Assembly (NCBI GenBank): GCA_903859155.1 | Contig: CAIOLO010000028.1 | Location: 1-64,000, forward strand | From: an uncultured beta proteobacterium | GTDB taxonomy: Bacteria; Pseudomonadota; Gammaproteobacteria; Burkholderiales; SG8-39 | Direction of reading: 5' to 3' | Length of the DNA stretch: 64,000 nucleotides | Shown here: positions 55,866 to 63,336 of the stretch, one piece after another | Layout of the letters: each line of letters starts with the position of its first letter | How positions within the stretch are numbered: the first letter of the stretch is position 1 | The notes under the pieces: model-generated | Told to the model about the DNA's origin: nothing | Databases searched by the model: none | The model's input: the letters and a program-made list of their open reading frames with translations, nothing else | Program-made: the position numbers and the translations under genes

Positions 55866-55956
55866 CCGCGTGGCGATTGCCGAGGCTGTAGTGTAGCAAC
55901 ATCCGGCAGCCATACCGGGGATCCGGACTAGGCGACTCAAGCTGCATGGATTGTCA

Positions 55957-55964
55957 GCCGATAA
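55957..55964 (+). promoter_or_regulatory. Sigma-28-like -10 box before the kinase fusion
   Basis: Perfect GCCGATAA at 55957-55964, preceded at 12 bp by TCAAGCTG (55937-55944), the same 12-bp spacing as the fliD promoter. 31 bp before the predicted start. Confidence 0.65.
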
Positions 55965-55982
55965 GGATGAACCGGCGTAATC

Positions 55983-55994
55983 GGATGATCATCC
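55983..55994. repeat. Perfect 12-bp palindrome abutting the kinase start
   Basis: GGATGATCATCC is its own reverse complement and ends one base before the TTG start at 55995. It could be an operator or an mRNA hairpin controlling initiation. Confidence 0.5.
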
Positions 55995-58415
55995 TTGGGC
56001 AATTCACTGGAGGCGAGCGTAGGAAACATCGACCGTTTCCAGATCAGGAAAATCCTGGGTGAAGGGGGACAGGGAATTGTCTACCTCGCCCACGACCCCA
56101 AGTTGGGACGGGAAGTCGCAATCAAAACCCTGACGGTCGGTACCAGTGATGAAATGCAGAATTTGCTGCATGAGGCGCGCGCCGTAAGCGCGCTGCATCA
56201 TCCATGCATCGTGCCGGTATTCGAAGCCGGCGATTTTCACGGCACACCCTACCTGGTCTTCGAATACGTCACCGGTGAAACGCTGGCTGCGCTGATCAGG
56301 CGGGGTGCTTTGCCGGCCGAACAGGCGCTCAACATCGCGGCGCAGGTGCTCGACGGACTGGCCCATGCCCACGAGCATGGCGTACTTCACCGGGACATCA
56401 AACCCGCGAACATCATGCTGGCCGACAATGGCGTCCCCAGAATCATGGATTTTGGCGCCGCTTCCAGAAACCCGATCAGCTGGCTCGATGAAGGGCATGT
56501 GGGTATCGATGATACTTTGGTCGGTACCCCCTCATATATGGCCCCTGAATATATCGAGAAGAAACTCTACTCCGCCAGGACCGATATCTTTGCCGCCGGA
56601 CTGGTATTTTGCGAAATGCTCACCGGCAAGCGCGTTTTCCGTGCAACCGGCAGCTTGGACGAGTTGTTTCGCGCGATCGTGTGCGATCCAGTAAAGCTGC
56701 CCCCCGGACCGGGCTTGAACGAAAAGGTCGTCGCCTGGCTGTTGAGGGCCCTGGCCAAGGACCCCGAAAAGCGCTACCAAACGGTTTTGGAAATGAAGCA
56801 AGCCCTGCTTCACGCCGGGGATCCCGGGCCGCAAAAGTCCGCGGGTGCCGAGGGCCGCGGCACGCTGGAGTTTCTGCTGAGGCGAATCAAGCTGAAAAAG
56901 GAATTTCCGGCGATGTCGGCTTCGATATCCAATGTCAACAACATCGTTTTTTCCGATCGTGGCAGCGTCACGACGCTGACCAATGCGGTGCTCAAGGATT
57001 TTGCACTGACCAGCAAGATCATCAAGCTTGCCAACTCCAGCTACTACAACCACTCCGGCCGAGGCAACATAAGCACGATTTCCGGAGCAATCTACAGGCT
57101 CGGCTTTGACACCATCCGCAATATCGTCCTGGGTCTGCTGCTTTTCGACCATATGAAGGACCGCAACCAGGCTCAGGACCTGATGGGCGAATGTGTACAG
57201 GCTATCCTCGGCGGCGCGATCGCCAAGGATATCTGCGTCTCCCAGGGGTATGGCAACCCCGAGGAGACATTCGTGTGCGCCATGATGCATAACCTCGGGC
57301 GCATGCTCTCGATCTATTACTTTCCCGAAGAAACGGCGGAAATCCGAAAGATACTGGCACTGGGTGAGGCGGGCGAAGAGCCGATCTCTCGACAAATACT
57401 CGGGGCCAGTTACACCGAACTCGGGCAGTGGGTGGCAAAGTCATGGGGATTTCCGCAAAAAATAATCGGCAGCATGGACAAGGCCCCACCGGTTGCGCGA
57501 GAGCACCCCGGTCCGGACGACACCACCCGCCTGATCGCCTGCATGGCCTCCGAACTGTCTGCCGCAGTGGTGCAGAACGATCCTGAACTGCAGAAAAAGC
57601 GATCCGTACAGGTCATCGAAAAATACAAGGACCGGCTCAAGCTGAAATCCAATGCCGTCGAAGGCATGTTCGGGCGCTCCCTGGGGCAATTCAAGGAATA
57701 CACCGTGGCGGTCGGATGGAATCTCGACCGCGGCATTGCCGCGAAACTCAGCATGCTGCAGGCGCATCACGGAGAAACGCAGGCCTGCGAGATCACCCAG
57801 CGGGATCAAACCCAGGAATTGCAGACCCAGAACATTGAAAATACCCTGCGTGTGGAATGCCATATCACACCGGCGGCACCTCCCGCGCCGGCGCGAGGCC
57901 AGGTTCGGGTCAGAACCGAAGTTCTTTCAGGTGGAATTCAGGACATCACCAATGCCATGGTGGAAGGCAGCAGTCTTAACGATATTCTGCGCATCATCAT
58001 CGAAACCATCTATACCGGCATCGGCTTTGAGCATGTGATATTTGCGCTGCGCGACCCAAAGCGCTCAGCCATGGTCGGCCGGTTCGGCCTGGGCGAAGCC
58101 ATTGATGCCCTCGTCGAGAGGTTTGAATTCCCGCTCGAATTCGTGCCCGATGTGTTTCATGTCGCCCTGCAAAAGAATATCGACATATTCATCACCGACA
58201 CCGCCGATCCCAAGATCGTGAATCACATCCCGGGCTGGCACCGCAACGCGTTTGCCGCGGGCGCCTTTCTGCTGTTCCCCATCATCGTCAAAGACAAGCC
58301 CTTTGGGATGATTTACGCGGATGCCGCGAATTCCTTCACGATTCAGGAAGACGAGATCAGGCTGCTGCGCACCTTACGCAACCAGGCAGTGCTGGCAGTG
58401 CGCCAATCAGGCTGA
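55995..58415 (+). CDS. Ser/Thr protein kinase-HDOD-GAF fusion
   Basis: 806 residues. Kinase domain ~14-275: Gly loop GEGGQGIVYLA, catalytic Lys44 (VAIKTL), HRDIKPANIM (131-140), DFG (151-153), APE (MAPEYI). HDOD domain ~288-500: FPAMSASISNVNNIV, then IIKLANSSYYN, then CAMMHNLGRML. GAF domain ~650-800: MVEGSSLNDILRIIIETIY to RNQAVLAV. No membrane helix. All kinase catalytic residues are present, so it should be active. Start TTG 55995 is the best available. Under a sigma-28-like promoter; ends 15 bp before the island's outer core repeat. Confidence 0.9.
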   Translation: MGNSLEASVGNIDRFQIRKILGEGGQGIVYLAHDPKLGREVAIKTLTVGTSDEMQNLLHEARAVSALHHPCIVPVFEAGDFHGTPYLVFEYVTGETLAALIRRGALPAEQALNIAAQVLDGLAHAHEHGVLHRDIKPANIMLADNGVPRIMDFGAASRNPISWLDEGHVGIDDTLVGTPSYMAPEYIEKKLYSARTDIFAAGLVFCEMLTGKRVFRATGSLDELFRAIVCDPVKLPPGPGLNEKVVAWLLRALAKDPEKRYQTVLEMKQALLHAGDPGPQKSAGAEGRGTLEFLLRRIKLKKEFPAMSASISNVNNIVFSDRGSVTTLTNAVLKDFALTSKIIKLANSSYYNHSGRGNISTISGAIYRLGFDTIRNIVLGLLLFDHMKDRNQAQDLMGECVQAILGGAIAKDICVSQGYGNPEETFVCAMMHNLGRMLSIYYFPEETAEIRKILALGEAGEEPISRQILGASYTELGQWVAKSWGFPQKIIGSMDKAPPVAREHPGPDDTTRLIACMASELSAAVVQNDPELQKKRSVQVIEKYKDRLKLKSNAVEGMFGRSLGQFKEYTVAVGWNLDRGIAAKLSMLQAHHGETQACEITQRDQTQELQTQNIENTLRVECHITPAAPPAPARGQVRVRTEVLSGGIQDITNAMVEGSSLNDILRIIIETIYTGIGFEHVIFALRDPKRSAMVGRFGLGEAIDALVERFEFPLEFVPDVFHVALQKNIDIFITDTADPKIVNHIPGWHRNAFAAGAFLLFPIIVKDKPFGMIYADAANSFTIQEDEIRLLRTLRNQAVLAVRQSG

Positions 58416-58430
58416 CCCAATCGCCTGTGG

Positions 58431-58456
58431 TCACTCCCACTCAATCATCAACGGCA
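58431..58456 (+). repeat. att-like core A (guaA 3' end copy)
   Basis: Starts TCACTCCCACTC, then AATCATCAACGGCA. Differs from core B by two bases; shares the first 12 bases with the true guaA end at 63311. Direct orientation in all three copies. Confidence 0.8.
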
Positions 58457-58559
58457 CTTCTAAACCGTTGTCACGTATACCATTTTTTTCAGTGAGTAGC
58501 ATTTCTACCGTCAAATCTACCGTCATTTGCATCTGATACCCAAAATTAGCATTCAGCAT
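58431..58559 (-). CDS. 42-codon ORF ending in a GuaA-like C-terminus (copy A)
   Basis: From ATG 58559, 42 residues beginning MLNANFGYQMQ and ending DNGLEVPLMIEWE, stop in the att core. The same-length ORF at 60554-60682 has 23 of 42 identical residues and no gap. Differences between the copies fall mostly in first and second codon positions, so conservation looks like that of DNA sites rather than of a protein. Low confidence that it is translated. Confidence 0.3.
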   Translation of the reverse strand: MLNANFGYQMQMTVDLTVEMLLTEKNGIRDNGLEVPLMIEWE

Positions 58560-58807
58560 CTATCGGCACGTATCGCAGACTATCGACAGCCTGTTGCATG
58601 TCCCCCTTCAGAATCGGTCGAAATCTTTCGGTACCTATCGCTGGTAACGTTTTTTCTCCTCCAGTGATCGTTCAGTATCTATCGCTACCTATCGGTGGCG
58701 ATTCCATTCCCACCGCAAATGTTCGCAGGTGAGCCATTCTCCAAATACATTATTGCCTACGCACCCGCATCTGAAATCAGTAGCGGCCATGATCACGCGC
58801 GCCGCGA

Positions 58808-59683
58808 CTAATCCCGTGACGCCAGAAGTCCCGGAAATCTCTTTACGCGCAATTCTTCGAGCACCGATTCCGCGAGCTTCCAACCCTCTCCGCCCATCTT
58901 GGAAATCAGCTCGATCCAGACCCGCTCGAATGCATGGATCGCATCTACCTCTCCAAAACGAATACCCGCCGGCAGCAGCGGCGTGATGTCCTCGGTCAGG
59001 CTCCGGGTTAGTTTTTCTAGCATGCGCTGCTCGGCCATCGCACGGGTGATCGGTTTGCCTTCCAGTGCCAGATAGTGGTCAAAGCACGCAATGATCTTTT
59101 CGGGGGCCAGCGCGAGTTGCCCCAATCCCTGATGCAAGTCGAACAGGTCGCGGCTCGCACGCCGCTGCAGCAATGCGCGCAGTTTCGTGCCGAACAGCTC
59201 CTCAGGTTCGAAAGACGCTATCTCGGCCTTTCCTCGGTACCAGTCATTGTCGAATGAAAAGGGATACCGCTTGATGCCGAGCAGGTTCGTGTGCTCCCGG
59301 GTGTTGATCTCGACCTTGAGCTTGAGCGTGGCCTGGGAATCGACCTCGGGTGTGAACTTGAACACCAGATGCATCGAGTGACCTGCGTGCTCTCGCTGAC
59401 ATCTTCCAAGCCACGACAGTGCTTCCCGGATCGCGTCGACTGTCGCACCGATGGGCTCAGCCTTCACTTGCACGAGGTCGATGTCTTCCGAATAACGCAG
59501 CGGCTGCTTGAACAGCAGTTTGTGGATCGCCGTTCCGCCCCGGAACGCTATCTTGTCCTTCAGAGCCGGCGCATTGAACAGGTCGCACAGCGCGCGGCTG
59601 ATGATCAGGTCCTGCTCGACCTGCCTCAGGTCCGGCCAAGGCGCCTTGACACTCCACGCCTGCAGGAAGGCGGTGGGAATCAT
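58808..59683 (-). CDS. AbiEii-type nucleotidyltransferase toxin
   Basis: 291 residues. Nucleotidyltransferase motifs FRGGTAIHKL (GG at 49-50) and RYSEDIDLV (SEDIDL 65-70), then GTKLRALLQRRASRDLFDL, as in AbiEii/MenA-type toxins that modify tRNA or other RNA ends. ATG overlaps the antitoxin stop (ATGA). Paired with the AbiEi gene upstream as a type IV-style TA and phage-defence module. Inside the tandem island at guaA. Confidence 0.9.
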   Translation of the reverse strand: MIPTAFLQAWSVKAPWPDLRQVEQDLIISRALCDLFNAPALKDKIAFRGGTAIHKLLFKQPLRYSEDIDLVQVKAEPIGATVDAIREALSWLGRCQREHAGHSMHLVFKFTPEVDSQATLKLKVEINTREHTNLLGIKRYPFSFDNDWYRGKAEIASFEPEELFGTKLRALLQRRASRDLFDLHQGLGQLALAPEKIIACFDHYLALEGKPITRAMAEQRMLEKLTRSLTEDITPLLPAGIRFGEVDAIHAFERVWIELISKMGGEGWKLAESVLEELRVKRFPGLLASRD

Positions 59684-60498
59684 TCTGCGGTCTCCACCGT
59701 TTCATTGATCGTGAGCTTCCACTTGGTGTTTCTCTGGTGAACCTGCGCCAGTGCTGCCACGATGGCCTTCACGGCGGGATCCAGCGACAACGTCGTCTTG
59801 GCTTGCCTGACGAAGGGCTCCAGCGCACGGGCCTGGCGACCGTTCCCCGCCTGTTCGAGCAAATAGCCGAGCCGACGCACAGCCGAGTTTTCGTACACGA
59901 CAGCCGCCTTTGCAAGCGCACGCGGATTGGCATTTGCGCCGATGTCCTTGGCGATCTGCGCGACGCCGTTGATGCCGGCCGCCTTGTGGAAGTAGCGTAC
60001 GCAATCGAGCAACGTCAGTTCGACGCCGGCCACCTTTGCGAAGCCAGCGTCGCTCTTCATCTGACCGACCAGGTCGGGCTTGTTGACTTGAGAAAATGCC
60101 TCGGGCATCTGATAGATGAACTGCAGGCGGTGACGACCCAGCTCGAAGTCACGCAACTGCCTCGGGACGACGACCTGGAAGACCATGCTGGCCTGATGCG
60201 ACGAGCCGTGGAATGCCGCCGCGCGCAGCAGCGAAATGCGGTAGTCGATCCCTTGATACTTCATCAGCGGGTCGATCCACTTGACGGGATCTGGCGCGCC
60301 GGAGATCTGGTCTTCCGGACGCAGGATCAGATAGAAGCCATGCCTGGGGTTCGCCAAGCGGTGCTTGTTGATCGCGCGCGTGAGCGCTGCGGCTAGTGCC
60401 TGCGGCTTTAGTCCCAGCGAAGCGGCTACATCATCCCGGGAAAAGTAGGCGCGGCCGTGCCTGAGCAGATCGTCGAGGTAGGATTCGAGGGAAGCCAT
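59680..60498 (-). CDS. AbiEi-type antitoxin / transcriptional repressor
   Basis: 272 residues. N-terminal winged helix (YLDDLLRHGRAYFSRDDVAA, then ALTRAINKHRLANPRHGFYL) and a C-terminal AbiEi antitoxin domain (GVELTLLDCVRYFHKAAGIN). The family binds inverted repeats upstream of its own operon; such a repeat lies just upstream (60506-60546). Full length compared with relatives. Confidence 0.9.
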   Translation of the reverse strand: MASLESYLDDLLRHGRAYFSRDDVAASLGLKPQALAAALTRAINKHRLANPRHGFYLILRPEDQISGAPDPVKWIDPLMKYQGIDYRISLLRAAAFHGSSHQASMVFQVVVPRQLRDFELGRHRLQFIYQMPEAFSQVNKPDLVGQMKSDAGFAKVAGVELTLLDCVRYFHKAAGINGVAQIAKDIGANANPRALAKAAVVYENSAVRRLGYLLEQAGNGRQARALEPFVRQAKTTLSLDPAVKAIVAALAQVHQRNTKWKLTINETVETAE

Positions 60499-60505
60499 GC
60501 CGTAA

Positions 60506-60546
60506 CATACGCAAAACTAGACAAATAATCAATAGTTTTGCATACG
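60506..60546. promoter_or_regulatory. Inverted-repeat operator of the AbiE operon
   Basis: CATACGCAAAACTA (60506-60519) and TAGTTTTGCATACG (60533-60546) form a 14-bp inverted repeat with two mismatched pairs and a 13-bp loop, 8 bp upstream of the AbiEi ATG. Matches the known AbiEi autoregulation layout. It ends 7 bp before att core B. Confidence 0.75.
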
Positions 60547-60553
60547 ATTTGGG

Positions 60554-60579
60554 TCACTCCCACTCTATCGTCAACGGCA
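60554..60579 (+). repeat. att-like core B (guaA 3' end copy)
   Basis: TCACTCCCACTC, then TATCGTCAACGGCA. Midway between cores A and C; the boundary between the two TA segments. Confidence 0.8.
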
Positions 60580-60682
60580 TATGTAAGCCATTGTCCCATT
60601 TAGAAGTTCGTTCTGCGAGTAGCCTTTTTACCGTCAAATTTACCGTCAATCTCATCTGATCCCTGAAAATAGCTTTCAGCAT
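60554..60682 (-). CDS. 42-codon ORF ending in a GuaA-like C-terminus (copy B)
   Basis: From ATG 60682, 42 residues starting MLKAIFRDQMR and ending DNGLHMPLTIEWE, same length and stop position relative to the core as copy A. TTGACGGTAAATTTGACGGT in the middle is simply the ACCGTC pair read as codons. Translation is uncertain. Confidence 0.3.
   Translation of the reverse strand: MLKAIFRDQMRLTVNLTVKRLLAERTSKWDNGLHMPLTIEWE
60630..60647 (+). repeat. Paired ACCGTC sites (arm-type candidates)
   Basis: ACCGTC at 60630 and 60642, 12 bp apart. Identical pairs at 58507/58519 and 63122/63134. Single sites, mostly within TTTTACCGTCA, at 60876, 60985, 62988 and 63060; an inverted one at 63083. Placement around core repeats resembles tyrosine-recombinase arm sites. 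Confidence 0.6.
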
Positions 60683-60683
60683 C

Positions 60684-60755
60684 TATCGGGATGTATCGAG
60701 ATCTATCGGTGATCTCTTGCGGGTCACCTTTCGAGATGTATCGAGATCTATCGGT
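60684..60755 (+). repeat. 10-bp phased TATCG array
   Basis: TATCG begins at 60684, 60694, 60704 and again at 60739 and 60749, with TTTCG at 60729. A 21-bp stretch (60690-60710) is repeated exactly at 60735-60755. Same-face spacing on the helix suggests cooperative protein binding. Confidence 0.75.
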
Positions 60756-60824
60756 TCCCGCGATGCTCATTGGCAACATCAACGAGCGCTTGTGTTGGTC
60801 GAAATGGTGCGGAAAAAGTGCCGG

Positions 60825-60994
60825 CATCAAATCAGCTAACTTATTGTCTTTACAGTCTTGTTCGTCGATTTTTTTACCGTCACGGCGGCGCTCCAGAGGC
60901 ACCAATGGCGTAGGAAACACCAAGAACCGTCCCCATCAAATAGCCTAACTGATTGTCGCAAAAAGAATTTTCTAGAAATTTTTTACCGTCATGG
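60825..60994 (+). repeat. Two 61-bp direct repeats ending in ACCGTC
   Basis: 60825-60885 and 60934-60994 both start CATCAAAT, continue with a TAACT.ATTGTC segment and end TTTTTTACCGTCA.GG. The distance from start to ACCGTC is 51 bp in both; the middle is diverged. Confidence 0.7.
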
Positions 60995-61088
60995 GACCAA
61001 AAGAACTTTCGATAGAGCCTGTTCTGCGTCGTCGACCAAGTATGTCGCCTTGACAACAACTATCGCACCAACGCTGTATGGCGTGAAG

Positions 61089-61118
61089 TTGCCGAAGTGT
61101 CAGAAATATTAGTATAAT
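61089..61118 (+). promoter_or_regulatory. Sigma-70 promoter with imperfect palindrome
   Basis: TTGCCG (61089-61094) and TATAAT (61113-61118), 18-bp spacing. The -10 box lies in an imperfect palindrome CAGAAATATTA/GTATAATTCTG (61101-61122), a likely autoregulatory site. AGGAG precedes the ATG at 61141. Confidence 0.7.
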
Positions 61119-61140
61119 TCTGCCATTCAGGAGATTCGCC

Positions 61141-61737
61141 ATGCAGACCCTTGCCAAACAGGTCCTAGAGCACGCCGCCGGGTTACCGGAGGGCACTCCT
61201 TTAGTCAGCAAGGAGCTCTTGCATCTTGGCAGCCGGGCAGCCGTGGATCAAGTGCTCTCCCGCCTTGTGCGGCGCGGCACGCTGCTTCGGGCGGGTCGTG
61301 GCATCTATGTCCGGCCTGTCGAGAGTCGCTATGGCACCCGTGCGCCTTCAACCGTCAAAATGGTAGAAGGCCTGGCAACCCAGCGCGGCGAAACGATCGT
61401 GTCTCACGGTGCTGCAGCCGCGAATGCGCTCGGCCTCACCACTCAGGTACCCATGCGGGCGGTCTATCTGACCTCCGGGCGGAGCCGTCGCCTGAAGTTG
61501 GGAGCACAGACGGTCGAATTCCGGCACGCACCGATCTGGCAATTGATCCTCCCCGGCCGCGTTGCCGGCGATGTCGTGCGGGCACTGGCTTGGTTGGGTC
61601 CCGAAAAAGCCGGAGAGGCAATCGGGACGTTGCGCAGCAAGCTACCTCCGTCCGAGCTAGAAGAAGTCGCGGCGGCGCGCGTACGGTTACCGACATGGAT
61701 GGCCCAAGAGGTCAGCGCGCTCGTAACCCATGGCTGA
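61141..61737 (+). CDS. DUF6088 / AbiEi-like antitoxin
   Basis: 198 residues. N-terminal winged-helix (KELLHLGSRAAVDQVLSRLV, then GTLLRAGRGIYVRP) and a C-terminal domain (TIVSHGAAAANALGLTTQVP) as in DUF6088 proteins that pair with AbiEii/AbiGii toxins. Overlaps the toxin by 8 bp. Unrelated in detail to the 272-residue AbiEi in the neighbouring segment. Confidence 0.85.
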   Translation: MQTLAKQVLEHAAGLPEGTPLVSKELLHLGSRAAVDQVLSRLVRRGTLLRAGRGIYVRPVESRYGTRAPSTVKMVEGLATQRGETIVSHGAAAANALGLTTQVPMRAVYLTSGRSRRLKLGAQTVEFRHAPIWQLILPGRVAGDVVRALAWLGPEKAGEAIGTLRSKLPPSELEEVAAARVRLPTWMAQEVSALVTHG

Positions 61738-62743
61738 GTTCTTCCAGCTCTCCACCACAGAACGTCTGGATGCGCTCAACGCAGTCGCCGATATATCTGG
61801 CTTGCCCCCTCACCTGCTGGAAAAGGACATATGGGTCGTCTGGGCTCTGCACCAGCTCTTTACCGGCCCGTATGCAAAGCATCTCGTATTCAAGGGCGGC
61901 ACGTCCTTGTCGAAAGCCTACGGAGTCATCCGGCGCTTTTCCGAGGACGTGGATCTGACCTACGACATTCGTGCCATCGCAGGCGATCTGGTTGGCGATT
62001 CCGATGCGCCTCTGCCGGCCACCAAGAGCCAGGAAAAAAGGTGGAGCAAGGAGATTCGTACAAGGCTGTCGGACTGGGTTGCCACTGAGATCGTGCCACA
62101 GATCAAGCAAGCTTTCGATCTCAATGGTTTGCCGGCAACGGTGCGTGCCGAAGGCGACAAAGTGTTCATCGATTACGTACCGCTGGTCACTGGAACAGGC
62201 TATGTATCGCCCGCCGTCATGTTGGAATTCGGCGCCCGCTCCACCGGCGAACCCAGCGAGTCACGCGTCATTCGGTGTGATGCCGCTGAATTCCTCGATG
62301 CCGTGACGTTTCCCACCGCTGCGTCTGAGGTCATGCGTCCGGAGCGAACATTCTGGGAAAAAGCCACCGCGATTCACGTGTTTTGTGCTCAAGGGGCATT
62401 CCGTGGTGGCGATCGTTTCGCACGTCATTGGCACGATGTAACCCGCCTTGATGCCGCCGGATTCGCCGACACCGCAATCGCGGACTCAATGATTGCCCGT
62501 GCAGTTGCTGATCACAAAAACGTCTTCTTCGCCGAGAAGAACCGACATGGCGAAGTCATCAACTATCACGCTGCTGTCACGGGTGGACTCCAACTCGTTC
62601 CCGACGACGACGCGCTGGCAAAATTAGCTGCCGACTATCAACAGATGGTCGATGACGGTTTGTTCCTCGATGAGGTCGAGCCATTTGAGGCATTGCTGGA
62701 TCGATGCCGGGCAATCCAGGCGAAAGCCAACGCGATTCGGTGA
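61730..62743 (+). CDS. AbiEii/AbiGii nucleotidyltransferase toxin
   Basis: 337 residues. LLEKDIWVVWAL, FKGGTSLSKAYGVI (GGTS 56-59) and RRFSEDVDLTYDI (SEDVDL 71-76) are the nucleotidyltransferase motifs, followed by RPERTFWEKATAIH. Larger than, and of a different subfamily from, the toxin at 58808. With DUF6088 it forms a second TA module in the same integration site. Confidence 0.9.
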   Translation: MAEFFQLSTTERLDALNAVADISGLPPHLLEKDIWVVWALHQLFTGPYAKHLVFKGGTSLSKAYGVIRRFSEDVDLTYDIRAIAGDLVGDSDAPLPATKSQEKRWSKEIRTRLSDWVATEIVPQIKQAFDLNGLPATVRAEGDKVFIDYVPLVTGTGYVSPAVMLEFGARSTGEPSESRVIRCDAAEFLDAVTFPTAASEVMRPERTFWEKATAIHVFCAQGAFRGGDRFARHWHDVTRLDAAGFADTAIADSMIARAVADHKNVFFAEKNRHGEVINYHAAVTGGLQLVPDDDALAKLAADYQQMVDDGLFLDEVEPFEALLDRCRAIQAKANAIR

Positions 62744-63310
62744 CAAAAATAGTCTTTCATCGAAATCGAACGCGTAGCGCCGCGGACCTATGAGATACAA
62801 ATCCTCGGCAAATGCAGTAATTCATCCGATGATTTGTATCATCGGCGAAAGATTCTTCATGGGTAAAAATTCGCTGATTCAGGCAAGTTTGCTGCGCGGT
62901 AAATGTCGCTTTAGAGAGCCTTCGCCTCCCGGCGTTTCCGCGCCGAGCTGATCGGTTGCGCCGCCCTCCTTGAGTAAAAGGACTTTTACCGTCACATGAA
63001 AACGCGGGCTACGGATACCTTAACCCTATATTTCATCGACGATTTCACGCATTATTTTTACCGTCAGGCCGAAATCCTGCGTGACGGTAAACTTTTCGGC
63101 GTCGCATCGCGCCTAATTTTTACCGTCAGATTTACCGTCAAAATTGCGTGGATGCCCAAGTGCTGCGCACCCACCGAAAAACAAAACTTTCTTTACAATT
63201 CAATGGCTTGAACTGAAATGCGCACTCGGTTTACTATGTCCAACATATAGTTGATAGCTCAACGTAACATATTGATATTAATATCTATTTTCCGTCGCTT
63301 TTCATGACAA
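62744..63310. other. AT-richer island edge beside guaA
   Basis: 567 bp with no convincing gene. Contains ACCGTC at 62988, 63060, 63122 and 63134 and an inverted copy at 63083, and a low-GC stretch just before guaA (63180-63300). A 71-codon frame at 62996-63211 consists largely of these repeats read as codons. Likely the right end of the outermost element. Confidence 0.6.
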
Positions 63311-63336
63311 TCACTCCCACTCGATGGTCGCCGGCG
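63311..63336 (+). repeat. att-like core C (genuine guaA 3' end)
   Basis: TCACTCCCACTC, then GATGGTCGCCGGCG; complementary to the last codons of guaA (IEWE, stop). Presumed original attB sequence from which cores A and B derive or to which they were matched. Confidence 0.75.

Larger units (their letters stand above)
58416..58807. other. Left end module of the guaA island
   Basis: 392 bp with no conventional gene. Contains a guaA-like core (58431-58456), a 42-codon ORF on the minus strand, two ACCGTC sites 12 bp apart (58507, 58519) and TATCG at 58561, 58571, 58581, 58636, 58680 and 58690 (TTTCG at 58626). Same order as the module at 60554-60755. Confidence 0.75.
60499..61140. other. Junction region between the two TA segments
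   Basis: 642 bp without a conventional gene. In order: AbiEi operator, core B, a 42-codon ORF, paired ACCGTC sites, phased TATCG arrays, two 61-bp direct repeats each ending in TTTTACCGTCA, and the promoter of the DUF6088 gene. A 107-codon minus-strand frame (60600-60923) crosses the repeats and looks accidental. Confidence 0.7.

Noticed and set aside
58431-60682. 42-codon ORFs as truncated guaA duplicates
   Set aside because: Only the last four residues match GuaA; upstream residues do not, so they are att-linked sequences rather than gene copies.
60684-60755. TATCG repeats as a CRISPR array
   Set aside because: Units are 5-10 bp with no spacers, and no cas genes are nearby.
60600-60923. 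107-codon minus-strand ORF over the island repeats
   Set aside because: Crosses the TATCG and ACCGTC arrays, so its sequence is largely repeats read as codons; no family match or ribosome site.
62996-63211. 71-codon ORF beside guaA
   Set aside because: Mostly ACCGTC repeats and AT-rich sequence translated; no family and no convincing ribosome site.
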